From positions 124,001 through 188,000 of the forward strand of contig BQMF02000383.1 of NCBI GenBank assembly GCA_027922465.2: DNA of 64,000 nucleotides, written 5' to 3'. Position 1 is the stretch's first letter. Every line of letters begins with the position of its first letter. The stretch comes from Turritopsis dohrnii. Lineage: Eukaryota > Cnidaria > Hydrozoa > Anthoathecata > Oceaniidae. Positions 21,398 through 33,699 of this stretch are shown piece after piece. The notes under the pieces were generated by a model. That model was not told the origin of the DNA, made no database searches, and worked only from the letters and a program-made list of their open reading frames with translations. Made by a program: the position numbers and the translations under genes.

Positions 21398-21730
21398 TTA
21401 GGGGTCGGTTACACGTAAAATTTCGCCCCGGGGTGAAATTCACCCCGGGGCAAGTTCAACCCTATGTCTTAAGAAAACCCTATGAGTGTATACACGTTGT
21501 GCCCGAGGTGAAATTTCACCCCGGGCTTATTTCACCCCTGTCTTAAGCATAGGGGTGAAAATTCACCTCGGGGCGAAATGCGCATGATTTTAACGTGTAT
21601 ACACAAAATTATTTTCAATCCGGGTTTAAAATATGCGTAACTCACTTTTTATGCTGAAATTGTAAAAAAAACATGTTTAGATCTTGGATTCGTATGTTTT
21701 TTTTACGAGCACGCTGCTGTTAGAAGCAAG

Positions 21731-22989
21731 ATGGCAGAGTTCAGAAAAAATTTAATCAAGTATGTTAATTCTTTGTAATACAATACTGTAATAAACATTT
21801 ATGTAATTTGCAATAAAATAACAAAATAATAATTTATTTCGTTATTTTTTATAGTGACTATTGCAGTGACAATGAATCAGATTCATCTAGCTCCCCATTA
21901 CCACCTCCTAAAAAGTTTAAAAAAACAATAAAAAAACAACCAAGCAAGGGTACAAGCAGCCAAAGATTTCGCTGGAGTATGGAAATGCAAGAGGACCTCC
22001 TAAAGTGTTTGGCAGAGACAAAGACGAACTATGAATTTAAAGGACTAGCTTTCGAAGCAGATCTAGTGCGTCTTTATTCTGATGTACGTACTCTCATGGC
22101 CACTAAATATGAAAATGGAGAGTTTGGGCCAATTTCCACCAGCCAAATTGATCAGGATCTAAGTACTGATGAGTTATCAGATGCTAAGGTGAGGTTAGGA
22201 GAAGAAAAGAAAGCAGTGAAAATAGGCTATGACCGTGTAAAGCAGAAAGTGAAAGACATCAGGCAAGATTATAGGAAGGCAGTGACGGAAGGTAGAAGAT
22301 CGGGGAGTGGAAAAGTAGTATGTGATAATTGGGAAATATTGAAGAATATATGGGGTGGCTCACCGGCAACAAAGACTATTAATAATGCAATGGACTCGTT
22401 AGAATTTGGTGAGGCTTTGCATTTGCCAGAAGAGACTTTACCTGACGATTACGAGGAAAGGCCATTTCAAAGAGAGGAAAATCCGATATTAGAAGAAATA
22501 GAGGACGACAATAGGTCTGAGGAGAGCTTTTCAAGCAATTCCCAAGGCAAAAAAGCTCCAACTGCTACTTACGTAGACAACAAAAGAAAACTTTTGGAAA
22601 AAAACCTATCTGCTAGTCAGCGAGATCAAGTGTATTTGAACCTAGCCAAGGATGACCTGAAGTTAAAGCAGTCAATGCTGGAATCCTTGACTGAAGCCAC
22701 AAAAGAAACAAATAAAGTTTTTGGGCAAATTTCAACGTCAATTGAAAAAGTTGGAGAATCAATTGGGAATGGTTTGGCACTACTTGCCCAAGCCTTAAGT
22801 GGAATGCAAACTCCCCAACCTCCACCTCAGCCACCTTCACCATTCGATTATCAATACCGCCCCCACCCTATGCAATTCAATTTGAACCGAAACCATCAAT
22901 ATCACAGTCCCAATTATGAATCATCTTACAGTTTTGTTGTAGAATCAAGCCCTCAAGGATCCAAAGAAAAAAACCATGAAACATTGTAA
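21731..22989 (+). CDS. Harbinger Myb/SANT-like DNA-binding protein
   Basis: Two exons, 21731-21759 and 21855-22989, with a 95-nt GT-AG intron; phases match and give 387 residues. After a Ser/Pro/Lys-rich lead, RFRWSMEMQEDLLKCL and the following tract match the Myb/SANT- or MADF-like domain that PIF/Harbinger elements encode as their second protein. An acidic middle, a coiled-coil-like region (around residues 260-320) and a Pro/Gln/Tyr-rich tail follow. In known Harbinger systems this partner brings the transposase to the nucleus and to subterminal DNA. The start is the ATG at 21731 because it opens the exon that keeps the frame. No stop or frameshift is seen. Confidence 0.88.
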
Positions 22990-23030
22990 ATGATTTTATT
23001 TTTACTTTGAGAACAAATAGTTTCAGAAGA

Positions 23031-24654
23031 TTACAAATACTCCTTAAAATAGTCCGTAATTGTGTCTCTAACTTTTTTACCCAGTGCAGTGTTATACGTA
23101 TTGATTCTGTCAGCCTTTAAATTCCCCAATCTTTCATCTCTGATTATTTTTTCAACCATTGTTAAATCGACATCTGCTTTTTGTTTTTCACAAAAATTAT
23201 GTAAAACAAAACAAGAAAAAATAATAGGCGGTAATCTTTCTGTAGGAATATCCATTGGTCTCAATAATATTCTCCACCTTGCCTTCAGCCTCCCAAATGC
23301 GCATTCTATCTGATTTCTTGCACCTCGTAACATCTGATTAAATATAACTTGTTCGTTTGTGGAGCAAGTATCGTATTCTTTCATTACGTGAGGAAGAAGC
23401 GGGTAAGCTGGATCGCCTAACAAAAGTTGTGGAACGCATTCTCGCCCAGGCAAAAGTTCTTTGTGGAACAATTTGAATTTATTCTCTGTGAAGTTTCTTT
23501 GAATGTTACAATTAGCAAACACGCGGGCGTCATGAACACTGCCAGGCCACTTGATTTCAACATTCGTAAATTGGCCGTACGCGTTGCATATAGCCTGGCA
23601 ATTGAGCGAGTAATACATTTTATATGAAAAGTAATCATGTGCGTTTTCAATGGGTTGCTTGATAGGTATATGTGTACCATCGACGCAACCAATAGTTTGT
23701 GGGAAACCAAATCTCATAAGAAATTGCGATATTGTCTTTGTTACGTCTTCTTTCTCTGTAGGAAACTTTATAAGTTCTGGGCCAAGGTCCTTGGAAATTA
23801 TTCCACATATTTCATATACAACTTGACCTACAGTACATCTGGCTATACCGAATGCATTGGCAATCATCTTCATGGAACCTTGATCTTTTAGGTAGTATAG
23901 TGTAACTGCTACCCTTTTTTCCAAACCAATGATATCTTTGCGAACTTTCGACGATCTTTGCTTTGCATAAGGGCGAACAAGTGAAACCAACTTCATAAAG
24001 TCAGTTCTAGACATTCGGAAATTTTTATTCCATTCTTCATTGTTCATTTTTCCAGAATACAAATTTTGCCACCATTTGTCTGTCCTACCAGGCTGAACCC
24101 AAACGGATCGTTTTCTTCGCAAGTACCTTGAATAAAAGGCTTATAATATACTTATAAAAAATAAAAATAAAACAAAAAAATGGTCGACTTTTGCCAACCA
24201 AGAAAAATGGTTAAAGTTAACGTAATATTAACCTATTTTTGTTATTACAACAAGGTTATTCTAACAGGATGCGATCATCAAAGTTTGCGGTCAACAATTT
24301 GCTATTTTTGTCTGGGATAAGCGAGGAAAATGTCGTTACAGCCTCGTTCTTTTAAACGCAAATAGCAGACTTTTAACCAAAAGATGGCATGATCACCTCT
24401 TGTTAGATTAAGACACTCACAAGCAACTAGATTTAAAAATATAATGATAACTACCTCAATCTCATTTGTCGATATCTTGCCATGGCGGTATTCCTACTTG
24501 TCAAAATCTCAAGCCGCATCGTTTCTAATCGCCTCTGTTGGTTCAATATTTGAATTAGTAACAACGAATAGAGTTGCAATAGAAGAATACTAATTGCCAG
24601 AATAGCTGACAAACTCGACAAAAATATTGTTAATTTCTTCTTATTGACAGCCAT
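23031..24654 (-). CDS. PIF/Harbinger DDE transposase (DDE_Tnp_4)
   Basis: Exons 24654-24455 and 24126-23031 join in phase to give 431 residues. The N-terminus (MAVNKKKLT) has a Leu-rich hydrophobic stretch, then RRKRSVWVQPG, the usual Arg-rich WV-P motif. Catalytic residues are visible: Asp in GCVDGTHIPI, Asp in LLLGDPAYPLLP, and Glu in RNQIECAFGRLKARWRIL; VHDARVF lies between them. Together they form the DDE nuclease that cuts and joins the element ends. The gene converges on the SANT-like gene with 41 bp between stops. No interruption is seen. Confidence 0.93.
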
Positions 24655-24875
24655 TTTGTTACTTCAACAAACCAAACACACTCGTAGAAAGAACGTAACC
24701 TTTGGTCTGTGTGCCGAATGGTCTTATCATGCGGCAAAGATAAATATTGCCGAGGCGAAAGTTCACAAATTTCACCCCGGCTTTTAGCTTACGTGTATCG
24801 TAAAAGCATTTGAACCCGGGGCGAAATTTCGCCCCGGGGCAGTTTTCACCCCGCCTACGTGTAACCGACCCCTTA

Positions 24876-26590
24876 GAAATGTTCAATAACGAAAAATGTC
24901 CATAACTTTCCCTATATTTTACCCTATAAATTTAAATTTTGTGTAATAATAACCTAGTAATTACATCTGTGAAAAATAATTGACAGAAACGTACGCTCAG
25001 CCCTTAATGCATGAATTTTTTATGAGCAGTTTTCATTACCATTGTATAACCCTAGACAAATCTAAAATTAAAAATTTATCTGATCAACATAATTTTTTAA
25101 AGATTTTCAGTAGGGTATTATTCATAAAATTAAGTATCGAAGATGTATTCTTCATGAACTCTTCATGAATTCTTCATTTTCTGTGAAGATGAAAATAATG
25201 ATAATGATTTTATAGATTTCGACACCTCCTTTATAAAAATTTGTAGTATCATCATTAGTCTGTCAGCTAGTGGGGGTCAAACTTGACTATCAGTTGAACA
25301 AATTGGGACCGGTGCCATGTTGAAGGTATATGTCTGAACCTTCAAAAAAACAATGCTAACAATTTTCAAATTTCTTTAGGGTGTGTATTTTACGGACCAG
25401 AATGAAAATTTAACTATCTTTTCAAGAAAAAACAGCCGTAATTCTATGTCAATTGAAGATATATTCTTCAAATTTTGTACAGAGCTTGGTCAAAGTGTGA
25501 GGAATCAGGAAACCAAGACAAAAATTGAAAAAAAAATTATTTTGCGTGCTGATGTCAGCAAAAAATATGAAATTTTGTGTTTTTTCTTGTAACTACCATC
25601 TTTTGTTTCTTATAAAAATTTTATAGACTATAATAAGCATCTATTTGAGAGCACGTGCACAAAATTTGAGCTAATATACATCATTATTTGGCAAATTAGA
25701 GACCAAATAAGTCATGAACAAAATTCCTGAAATTATACGCTGTTTGCGTAATGTACTACAAGTAGAGCTATATACAACTCTATTACTTGATCAAAATGAA
25801 ACATAATTTTTTGAAAATTGGTATACTTCTTATTCCGAATTAAGCCCTTTTAACAATTTTGAAGTAAGCCACGATTAGCAAATAGCCTCTATTGCAGCCT
25901 AAATAAGTAGAAAATGAAATAAGTAACAACCCACCTGTTTGACTGACGTTCGAAATGCGACTGAAAAAAAAACAGTCGACAAAATTATAAGCCTGTACAA
26001 CTCCCGTTTTTAATCATTAGACAATTAATGCATCACTTATTCGTGGCTGCTAAGTTATTTGTGTATGTATTTTGTTTCGTTATGGCAATATATTTTGTTT
26101 TTGTTAAAAATTCCCAACAAAATAACAGGATTATAACGCTTGAATTAACTCAGATATCAAATGTCTTAAAAAATAGTAATCTGCATTTTACGTTTGATAA
26201 TCTACTGAGGAATTTGTTTTATACTTGTAGTCAGTAGCCACAAGTGACGTGAATACAAGTGACATCAATTCCGAAACGGAAAACCAGTTGCTTAAAACCA
26301 CTGAGATGAAATTGACTATGGTTCATGTTCAACCCGAATATTAACCACAACTACCCCAATACAATGCTGCAATTACTTACTTTCCGATTATTTTAACCAG
26401 TGATCATAATTGTTGTAAGATGTTCGAATAGTTCTTTGCTTTATTCCTCTTTGTTTTAGTAACCTAACCGGGTTTTTTTTCATGATTTTTTGTCATTGGG
26501 TTATGGCAGCTGTGACATGTGTTATGGAGAAAACTGAAATGAACTTTACACAAATGTAAATACCATTTTTCCTAACTATTACATTTTTTT
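24876..26590. other. AT-rich non-coding DNA
   Basis: Two short frames (24980-25168 and 25383-25592) share a SIEDxFF stretch, suggesting an old local duplication, but no domain or gene is recognised. Confidence 0.4.
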
Positions 26591-27135
26591 ATAACGTTTT
26601 GATCCCGTTTGGTTTCAGTTCGCTTGCAGACATCAAAAGTACTCCAATGGAACATCCTCCAAGATTTGCGATGAAAGTGAGTTTCAATTCAAGTTATCCA
26701 TTCAAACGAATCGTTGCTTGTTTTTTCCTTTGGAGCCACATTGTTCTTTTTGTTGATGAAATGCAAGGTCATCTGAGTAGTTTAGATGATATGTGTTCAC
26801 ACTTAGGCTAAGTTTCCACCACTGCTATGGGTTTGATCAAAAAATCCTTTGGAAAAGTTTTTAAATGCTTATATTTCAGCTGGCAGTGTGATCATTCATC
26901 ATCCAGTCAAACTGTTTGAAGTTTGGTCAATTTTTGAGGGGATCGTTTATATTTGGCATTGTTTATAAGACAAGAAGAGTGTATATATAGTACATTTTGC
27001 AATAAAATATTTATATATTGTATATATTATAGTATTTAAAAATCAAATCCAATCCGATCGATAAAACGACAATCGACATACAAAAAAAGATTTTGGGTCC
27101 GACAGTTCAAGGATATAGTGTGTTTGGGTGGCTAT
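26590..27135 (+). mobile_element. Degenerate Harbinger-derived copy with an insertion
   Basis: Blocks such as GGTTTCAGTTCGCTTGCAGA, GATCAAAAAATCC and TGGGTCCGACAGTTCAAGGA match 48270-48720 in the same order. Between GATCAAAAAATCC and AATCCGATCGATAAAAC the copy is interrupted by the dispersed repeat also found at 15815-15925. Confidence 0.7.
26841..27015. repeat. Dispersed repeat, copy 2 (insertion)
   Basis: Shares TTTTTAAATGCTTATATTTCAG, CAGTGTGATCATTCATCATC and AAGAAGAGTGTATATATAG with 15815-15925, plus an internal stretch absent from copy 1. Confidence 0.7.
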
Positions 27136-27632
27136 GTCACGAAATAAGGCTTTGTTAGACTAGAAGGGGTAGAAGCAATTTTAAGATCTCAAACTGTGGT
27201 ATCATATCTTTTCGAAAATGGATGTGGCCCTGAGGTGACGTCACAGATTTCTGGTAGGAAAAAAATTAATGTTAGAATTTTTTACTTTTCTTTAGCTCAA
27301 CTTATAGATCTTGAATCGAGAAGCAAAAAATATGTAGACACTATGAGGTTTAAATTCAATAATCAAAAGTTATGGGTGTTTAAAGTTTTGAAAGTCCAGG
27401 GGGTAAGAAAGAGATTCTATGTTGCATATGTATAACGTTTATTAAGCTACAACATTTTTAAACATTTTCCATTCTCACTTAACAGTTAAAAGCAACAAAA
27501 TACTGCAATAGATAGTCAAATCTTAGTTTTTAAGGTCATGGTCGGACAAATATGCTGCTTTTAAGCAAAATTTATAAAGTTTATGTAGATATTTTCGAAG
27601 ATCTCCTAACTCATGCTTTGTAAATAATTATT

Positions 27633-30600
27633 TTGATCTTGGTTTGCAAACTTGGGAAGCAAATTTGGACATACAACCTGTTTTTAACTATTACGAAGCA
27701 GTTGCATGCATGTGTTCATATTTTTCCAAGTCTGAATATGACTCTTCAAGAGCAATGAGGAGCGCATTAGAAGAATATCACGGGATAATAACAACATTGA
27801 TTTCAAGGATCGCATGAAAAAGTTAGCAGCTGCATATCTAACTAATCGGCAATTTTCAGTGCAAGAGGCTGTTTATCAGTTGATGCCAGAGTTATGGCTT
27901 AGAAAATGTTTTTCAGCTGTTGTTTTAGCTAATTAAAATCCCTCAGAAAAGCGCTACCGAGTTTGAAAGAATAATGAAGAGGAATTAAAAGAACTACCAG
28001 AAGACAGCATTGATGTGTTTAGAAAAAATAATCTTGACAGATATATGGACAGGCCTGACTTGAAATTTCAAGGAGGAAAATATAGTATGTTGGACAGCTT
28101 CTGTTATGCTGATTTCATGGCTTTTTATGTTCTTGACAGTAAGCCTAACGAAGATGCTGAAAATGGTAATCAACCAGTAATACTTTTAAATGATGACAAT
28201 AATGTTTCTTTATTATATCCATCATCAATTTCTCTCATGTCGTCAAAAGAAAAAATGAAGTGTCGTCGACTCAAATTAGTTGTACGCTACCACATCTCAA
28301 ATCCAGCAACTAATCCAGAAGTTCAAGCTCATCACTTGTTAATGATGTTTTGTCCTTTCAGAAAGGAATCAGATCTGAAAGCTGATAAAAAATGAGAAGA
28401 GCCTGTTGTGTTAGATGTGGTAAACACTAATAAAACACGGTTTGAACCTTTGGCAGACTTAGTAGACACAGTTTTTATCAATTTCAGATATGGTCCATTA
28501 ACCGATGAACATGCACAGCAAGATAATGATGATATTGAGGAGGAAGCCAACCGAATCAATAATGTAGATGATGAGTCTGAAAAGGACAATGAAGAAAACA
28601 CTGTATACTTTGAAAATGAGAGACCTGTTGAGGCCATTTCCTTACCACATGTTAATCTGCCTCCTGATAATGAAGTAAATGATTTAATTAGATCATTGAA
28701 TGCTAAGCAGAGGAATGTGTTTGAAGTAGTTAACTCATGGGCTAGGCGTTACGTGAAAATTTTGTCATGTGAAAAACCAATAACTATTGAACCATTGCAT
28801 ATATTTATAACTGGAGGAGCTGGTGTTGGTAAATCTCATGTTGTGAAAACAATACATGCTTCTCTTTCAAGAACATTAAGTTATCGATCTGCTTCACTTG
28901 ACAAGCCTAAAGTTCTTTTACTGGCACCAACTGGTGTGGCTGCAATTAATATTGCTGGAACAACAATACACTCTGGATTGGGAATTCCTGTAGAATGTCA
29001 TGGATTAGTTGTACCAAAACTTCCTGATAAGCGAAAATGTGCATTGTGAATACAACTGTCTGAAGTTAAAGTAAAATAATAAATAGCCGCCAAGGCGTCA
29101 TCGCTCACCGCCCATGTTCAGCATACGTTGAATTCACGGAAAATAAAATTACAGAATTGGCAACGGAAAGTGCAATCATGTTGTGGAGCTCGAAAAATTG
29201 ATCAAAAAAATGTATGGGATCGTTTTGCTACGACCAACCGTTACGGAGATATCGTTGATCAAAAATTTTGATGGCGTCACAGACCCGTCCCCCAAAAAAA
29301 TTGGACCCAAATTTTTCATCACCCCATCGACAGTATCGCGGGCCCCTCAAAATGTCAGTTATCCCTATTGATTACCGAGATAATTTTCCCTAAACATCAC
29401 GTTCGATTGGGGATGCAATGTATTGGTTTCGCACTGACGTCACGCACAAGAAAAGAAAAGAATTTCTCTCACAGCTCAATCTACAATTTGGCGTGACAGA
29501 AAATTAAACAAACAGACAGAAAGAGAATCGGCTAGATGAAAGCTCTATTATGTCTAATGAGTTACTACTACACGTGCACCAGAGGACCAATGAAATTTAT
29601 GGATGTGAAACATTCGGGTTATTTGCGGGATTGACTGTAATCCTAGTTGGTGATTTATATCAACTACCACCAGTTTTGAAAAAAGCTACTTTTGCAGAGT
29701 ACTATGATATGACTTATAATATATTTCCTCTGTGGAGAAATTTTGAAATGCTTGAGCTCACTGAAGTAATGAGACAAAGAGGTGACAGTGTGCTCATAGA
29801 TCTTTTGAATAATGTAAGAATTGGTCAACTAACTCAAGAGGATGAAGAACTTCTAAAATCACGTTTCATAAATGTTACTGATTCGAACTTTCCGCATGAT
29901 GCAATTCATATTTTTGCTGAAAATTCTCTAGCCAGTCAACACAACCATCTTATGCTCAATCAAATTGATAGTTTTTAATGTAGTTTGAATGCTATAGATT
30001 AAATCCCTAATGGGGTTCCATGTCATGTATATAACACTTTTTTTAACTTGTCCAGCGGGTAGAACTGGAGGTCTGGTATTTAATCTAACTTCAAAAGTTG
30101 GTGCAAGGGTTATGTTAACATCCAATGTTGACATTACTGATAGGCTAATTAATGGTCAACTGGGTACAGTGTTAAAATTATTTGAGAGGAATGGTACAGT
30201 GACAAAATATATGTGAAGTTTGATGATGCAAAAGCTGGTTATAATAGAATGGTGTCTGATAGGTTTGCAATGGAAAATCATGCTGTTCCTGTGGAGCGTG
30301 TAACTGCTGAAATTCGAACAAATGTAAAAAGATATTATCACCCATTATCAAGCGAACACAATTTCCCTTGATCTTAGCATGGGCATGCACATGCCACAAA
30401 GTTCAGAGCTTGAGTTTGAATAAAATAATTGTTAGCTTTGACTTACTCAGACAAAGGATAGTCAATAATGGTCAAATGTATGTAGCATTAAGCCGTGTTA
30501 CATCAATCGATGGACTCTTTTTAATTGGACATTTTGACAGAAATGCTATTCGTGCAGATGAGAAGGTAAGAAGGGAATATGAGTATCTCAGAGCACATCA

Positions 30601-30985
30601 GACTTTGCAGATTGCCAATATAACATTTTTCAGTCTAAAAATTTCATAATGACTATCTGTAATGTAAGATCCTTACAGAAACATTTGGAAAACACAAAAG
30701 CAGATCGTGTATTATTAGACAGTGACATGATCCTTTGCACTGAAACACAAATCAAATATTCTGATGAGGATTCAGAATGTTCAAAAACAGTGACCATAAG
30801 TTTGAGAGTCAGGCAATATATTTCAGTTCTAAATTACATGTTGAAGATTCTTTTGTTACAAATGGGGTTTCGTTTCTTTTCTTTTCATTCAATGTTTTAC
30901 TTGCGTATCGCCAGAAAGACAGGTACATGCCACTATTCCTGAGAACATTACAATATTTAGTTGAATCTAAAAATTGGAATTAAGT
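27633..30985 (+). pseudogene. Helentron-type helicase with C-terminal endonuclease, broken
   Basis: Reading across several frames gives the upstream region common to Helitron helicases (QPVFNYYEAVACMCSYFSK, SVQEAVYQLMPELWLRK, LDRYMDRPDLKFQGGKYS). A PIF1-type helicase core follows: Walker A TGGAGVGKSHVV (28812), APTGVAA (28927), DESSIMSNELL (29536), GDLYQLPPV (29651) and the C-terminal QMYVALSRVTS (30476). After the helicase an AP-endonuclease-like start (TICNVRSLQKHLE, DMILCTETQ, 30652-30750) marks the Helentron/Helitron2 type. Damage includes stops at 28393 and 29975, frameshifts near 27780, 30210 and 30370, and a 453-bp insertion. No Rep domain is seen upstream. Confidence 0.88.
29084..29536. 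mobile_element. TAGCCG-ended element, copy C, inside the helicase
   Basis: TAGCCGCCAAGGCGTCATCG at the left and AGAGAATCGGCTAG at the right bracket 453 bp that split the helicase between its SEVKVK-like region and DESSIMSNELL. Part of the interior (GAGCTCGAAAAATTGATCAA, GTATGGGATC) recurs at 63845-63880. Because it breaks a known coding sequence, its boundaries are well defined. Confidence 0.8.
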
Positions 30986-31350
30986 GGGGCCACATAAAAG
31001 GGTCAAGTCCTTTAGCCCTATATTGCGCCAGCCTATAGACGTCGCCCGGAAGCCATTATTCGTTTGTACAGCTCAAACGAAGCTGTCTTTGGTCAATCTG
31101 ATGGCAGAATCGAATTCTACGGACTCGACTTGACCGGTAAACATGTATGGTATGTCCTATATGTCCGTATAGGGGTCCCAATAAAGATCCAAGCCCCTTA
31201 CCCCTATACAACGCCACCCCATAGACGTCGCCCGAAAGCCATTATTCGTTTGCACAGCTCAAACAAGGCTGTCTTTGGCCAATCTAATGGCAGAATCGAA
31301 TTTTGCCTCGATTTGATAGGTAAACATGTATGGTATATCATATAAGTCCC
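30984..31350. repeat. Tandem pair of about 183-bp units
   Basis: Two units, 30984-31165 and 31166-31350, share TATAGACGTCGCCCG, GCCATTATTCGTTTG, GCTGTCTTTGG and GGTAAACATGTATGG. They lie directly after the Helentron endonuclease remnant, where the element's 3' sequence would be. The period is close to 61 codons, so one frame (31064-31345) stays open through both. Confidence 0.85.
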
Positions 31351-33205
31351 TGTAAAATATCAATCAGAGTATCTTTCAAGGACTTCAATTAGTTCTAATG
31401 AAACTGTTTTTTGGGTTGTAAATAGTTAGAATTTATTAATTTCAATTTTTAACCCAGTCAATTGTAGACCTGGGAAGAATAAAAAAAAAATCGTTCAAAT
31501 GAAATTGCCACAACTGTTCAGGTTTACTTCTTTTAATTTCTGTGATCTCTTTAGGTAGTAATACGTAAATTTTTGAAGAAAATAAATCTTCTCTTGATTC
31601 TATGAGAAAGCCTTGGTTGTTTGTACAGCACAATTGTATAGCTGTACCTGGGGAAACTGGTGGGGATCATTTTTTGGAGTCATGTCAATGTTGGGTGTTA
31701 CAAATTGGCTGAATAAAAAGATAGAAGCTGTAGTCAGAAAATGCTGGTTCAGAAATTTCGAATCCACGCTTGCTTCTAGTTGTTTGATTTTGATTCAAGG
31801 TTTGAGTAATGTATCAAAAGAAGGTAAATGCTTTTTCTATCACATATGCTCAGGAAAACCATTATTATCTTGAAAAATTTAATTCAACATGTTCAATTTT
31901 TTCAAACTCACAAAGGGAATCTGTTCCTGATGTAAACTGCTAAAATCCTGTGAAGGAAGTGTTTTAAGAAATGCTATTTAAATGTGTTTTTGCTTGTATT
32001 TTACTTAGACACTGCCTAGCTATTTTTCAATCAACACGCATATGGTCGGAACTTGGCGTACTTTAAACATACCTTTATAGTTGTAAATGCATTCGGACTG
32101 TTTGATCATAAAAATTTACTTGACTGATAAGAGTGATGATAGCACATGTTAAGACTGGAAAAGGTTGTGGTAGGATCACAGGAAAACTGACATGTTTGTA
32201 ACTGTAAATATGTGTGTTCAAACTGAAAAAAGGATAATTACAATTGTTCAAATAAACTGAATACAAATTAAATAAAAAATAAACTTGAATATAATTGACT
32301 ATATAAAAAAATTGATTTAAATAAGAAAGTTTGAAAAATTAACAAGGACATAACAAAAAAAAGAGCAAACAAACAAACACTGAAACAAGCAAAGAGAAAA
32401 AGCACAAAGGAAAACCTACCAGGTAGCCAGTGTACAACAACTGTGATCCAAAAGTATGATTATCTTGATTGAGCTCCTTACTCTATGAGAGCTAAGTGAG
32501 GACTGACAAAAAAAAAACCTTGAAAAAATATGCCTTTTCAGCAAATATACAAAGATGTAAAAAGAACAATTAAATTATAATGACCTAAGGTGACATAAAA
32601 AGTAATTAAATGAAAGTGACACTATAAAACCAAATAAATAATAAATACCCTAGGGATTGAATGAAATAAAAGGAAATGTGAATGCATGAAAAAAGAGAAA
32701 CAAAATGCTTGAGAACACAGGGAAAAAAGACAGGGAGACACAAAAAATACTAAGACACTGAAAAAACCAAAACCTGAAAATAGGGGCTAAAGCAAAGAAA
32801 TTTTGAACAAAAATTATTTTTTTCATTTTTAAATGCTTTTTTGAATAGACTACAAAGGTATGAGTAATTTTTTTATTTTTATAATTCACCATTTATTCAC
32901 TATGTGAAGAAAAGGAATGAAGTGAATCGCTTTTTATTTGTCAAATTCACGAATTCGTTCGATCTGTGATTATTATTGTGAAACAGACAGGATTTTTCTT
33001 TCCTTGTTAATGGGCTACCAAGGTTTGAATTGTGTCACGATCGAAAGCTTTTACAGGAACTCACTCCGGCATATGTACAAGATATTAAGAATTTTGTTTT
33101 AAATAGCTTGTATTTTTTTCTCGCATTTCCGAAGTTACAATTTGCCAGTGCATCAATGCAGTTATACGTACAAAACAAAGATTGTTCATTCGAAGTACAG
33201 ATTCT
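31351..33205. other. AT-rich intergenic DNA, nothing recognised
   Basis: Only short frames with no domain support (for example 31613-31873). An A-rich stretch lies at 32340-32520. Confidence 0.5.
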
Positions 33206-33262
33206 CTTAATATCTTAATATCTTAATATCTTAATATCTTAATATCTTAATATCTTAATATC
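33206..33262. repeat. (CTTAATAT)n minisatellite
   Basis: Seven consecutive units of the 8-mer CTTAATAT. Confidence 0.95.
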
Positions 33263-33278
33263 GCAAAAAATAATGTTA

Positions 33279-33695
33279 ATAGTGAGCTTAAGCAACTACA
33301 ACGGCAACGTGGACGACGACGTGAGCAAAACAACCAAAATAATAAAAGTACTTGTGAATAGTATTTTGAGGAACTTCCTTTTATTGGAGAACTTATTCAA
33401 TCGATAAACTTATAACGACTAGAAAGTTATCGAGCTTCTATAAAATCTACATAAGAGAAAAAGGCTTTCTCTATAATCACACGTCTACGTTGTCAGTACG
33501 ACTTCAAATTATCACTTTTCACGTTGTGCATAAAACGTGGAAATATGTTAATGATGTAATTATCTTATAAAATTTTCCCAATGGTCTCATAAGTAGTAGA
33601 CTCCCTTTCAAAACAAATTCCACATAGAAAACAAAACTTTTGTTTTAAACACGTCGCCGTCTTCGTTGCCGTTGCGATTGCTTAAGCTCCCTAAT
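33279..33695. mobile_element. MITE with GAGCTTAAGCAAC ends
   Basis: GTGAGCTTAAGCAACTACAA at the left is mirrored by GTTGCCGTTGCGATTGCTTA and AGCTCCCTAA at the right. A second, left-truncated copy is at 47065-47342 (shared CATAAGAGAAAAGG, TTTTCACGTTGTGCATA, GTCTTCGTTGCCGTTGCGAT). Confidence 0.75.
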
Positions 33696-33699
33696 TCAT

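Larger units (their letters stand above)
21401..24872. mobile_element. Complete PIF/Harbinger transposon, 3472 bp
   Basis: The ends GGGGTCGGTTACACGTA are perfect inverted repeats flanked by a TTA target duplication (21398-21400 and 24873-24875), the TWA site typical of PIF/Harbinger. Subterminal DNA holds several GC-rich boxes (CGCCCCGGGG, TTTCACCCCGG) that stand out from the AT-rich surroundings. Both expected genes, a SANT/MADF-like DNA-binding protein and a DDE transposase, are convergent and intact, so the copy may still be active. Confidence 0.93.

Noticed and set aside
23062..23891. Plus-strand frames within the Harbinger transposase
   Set aside because: Antisense shadows of the DDE coding exon.
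24451..24654. Separate membrane protein
   Set aside because: It is exon 1 of the Harbinger transposase; donor and acceptor phases match the main exon.
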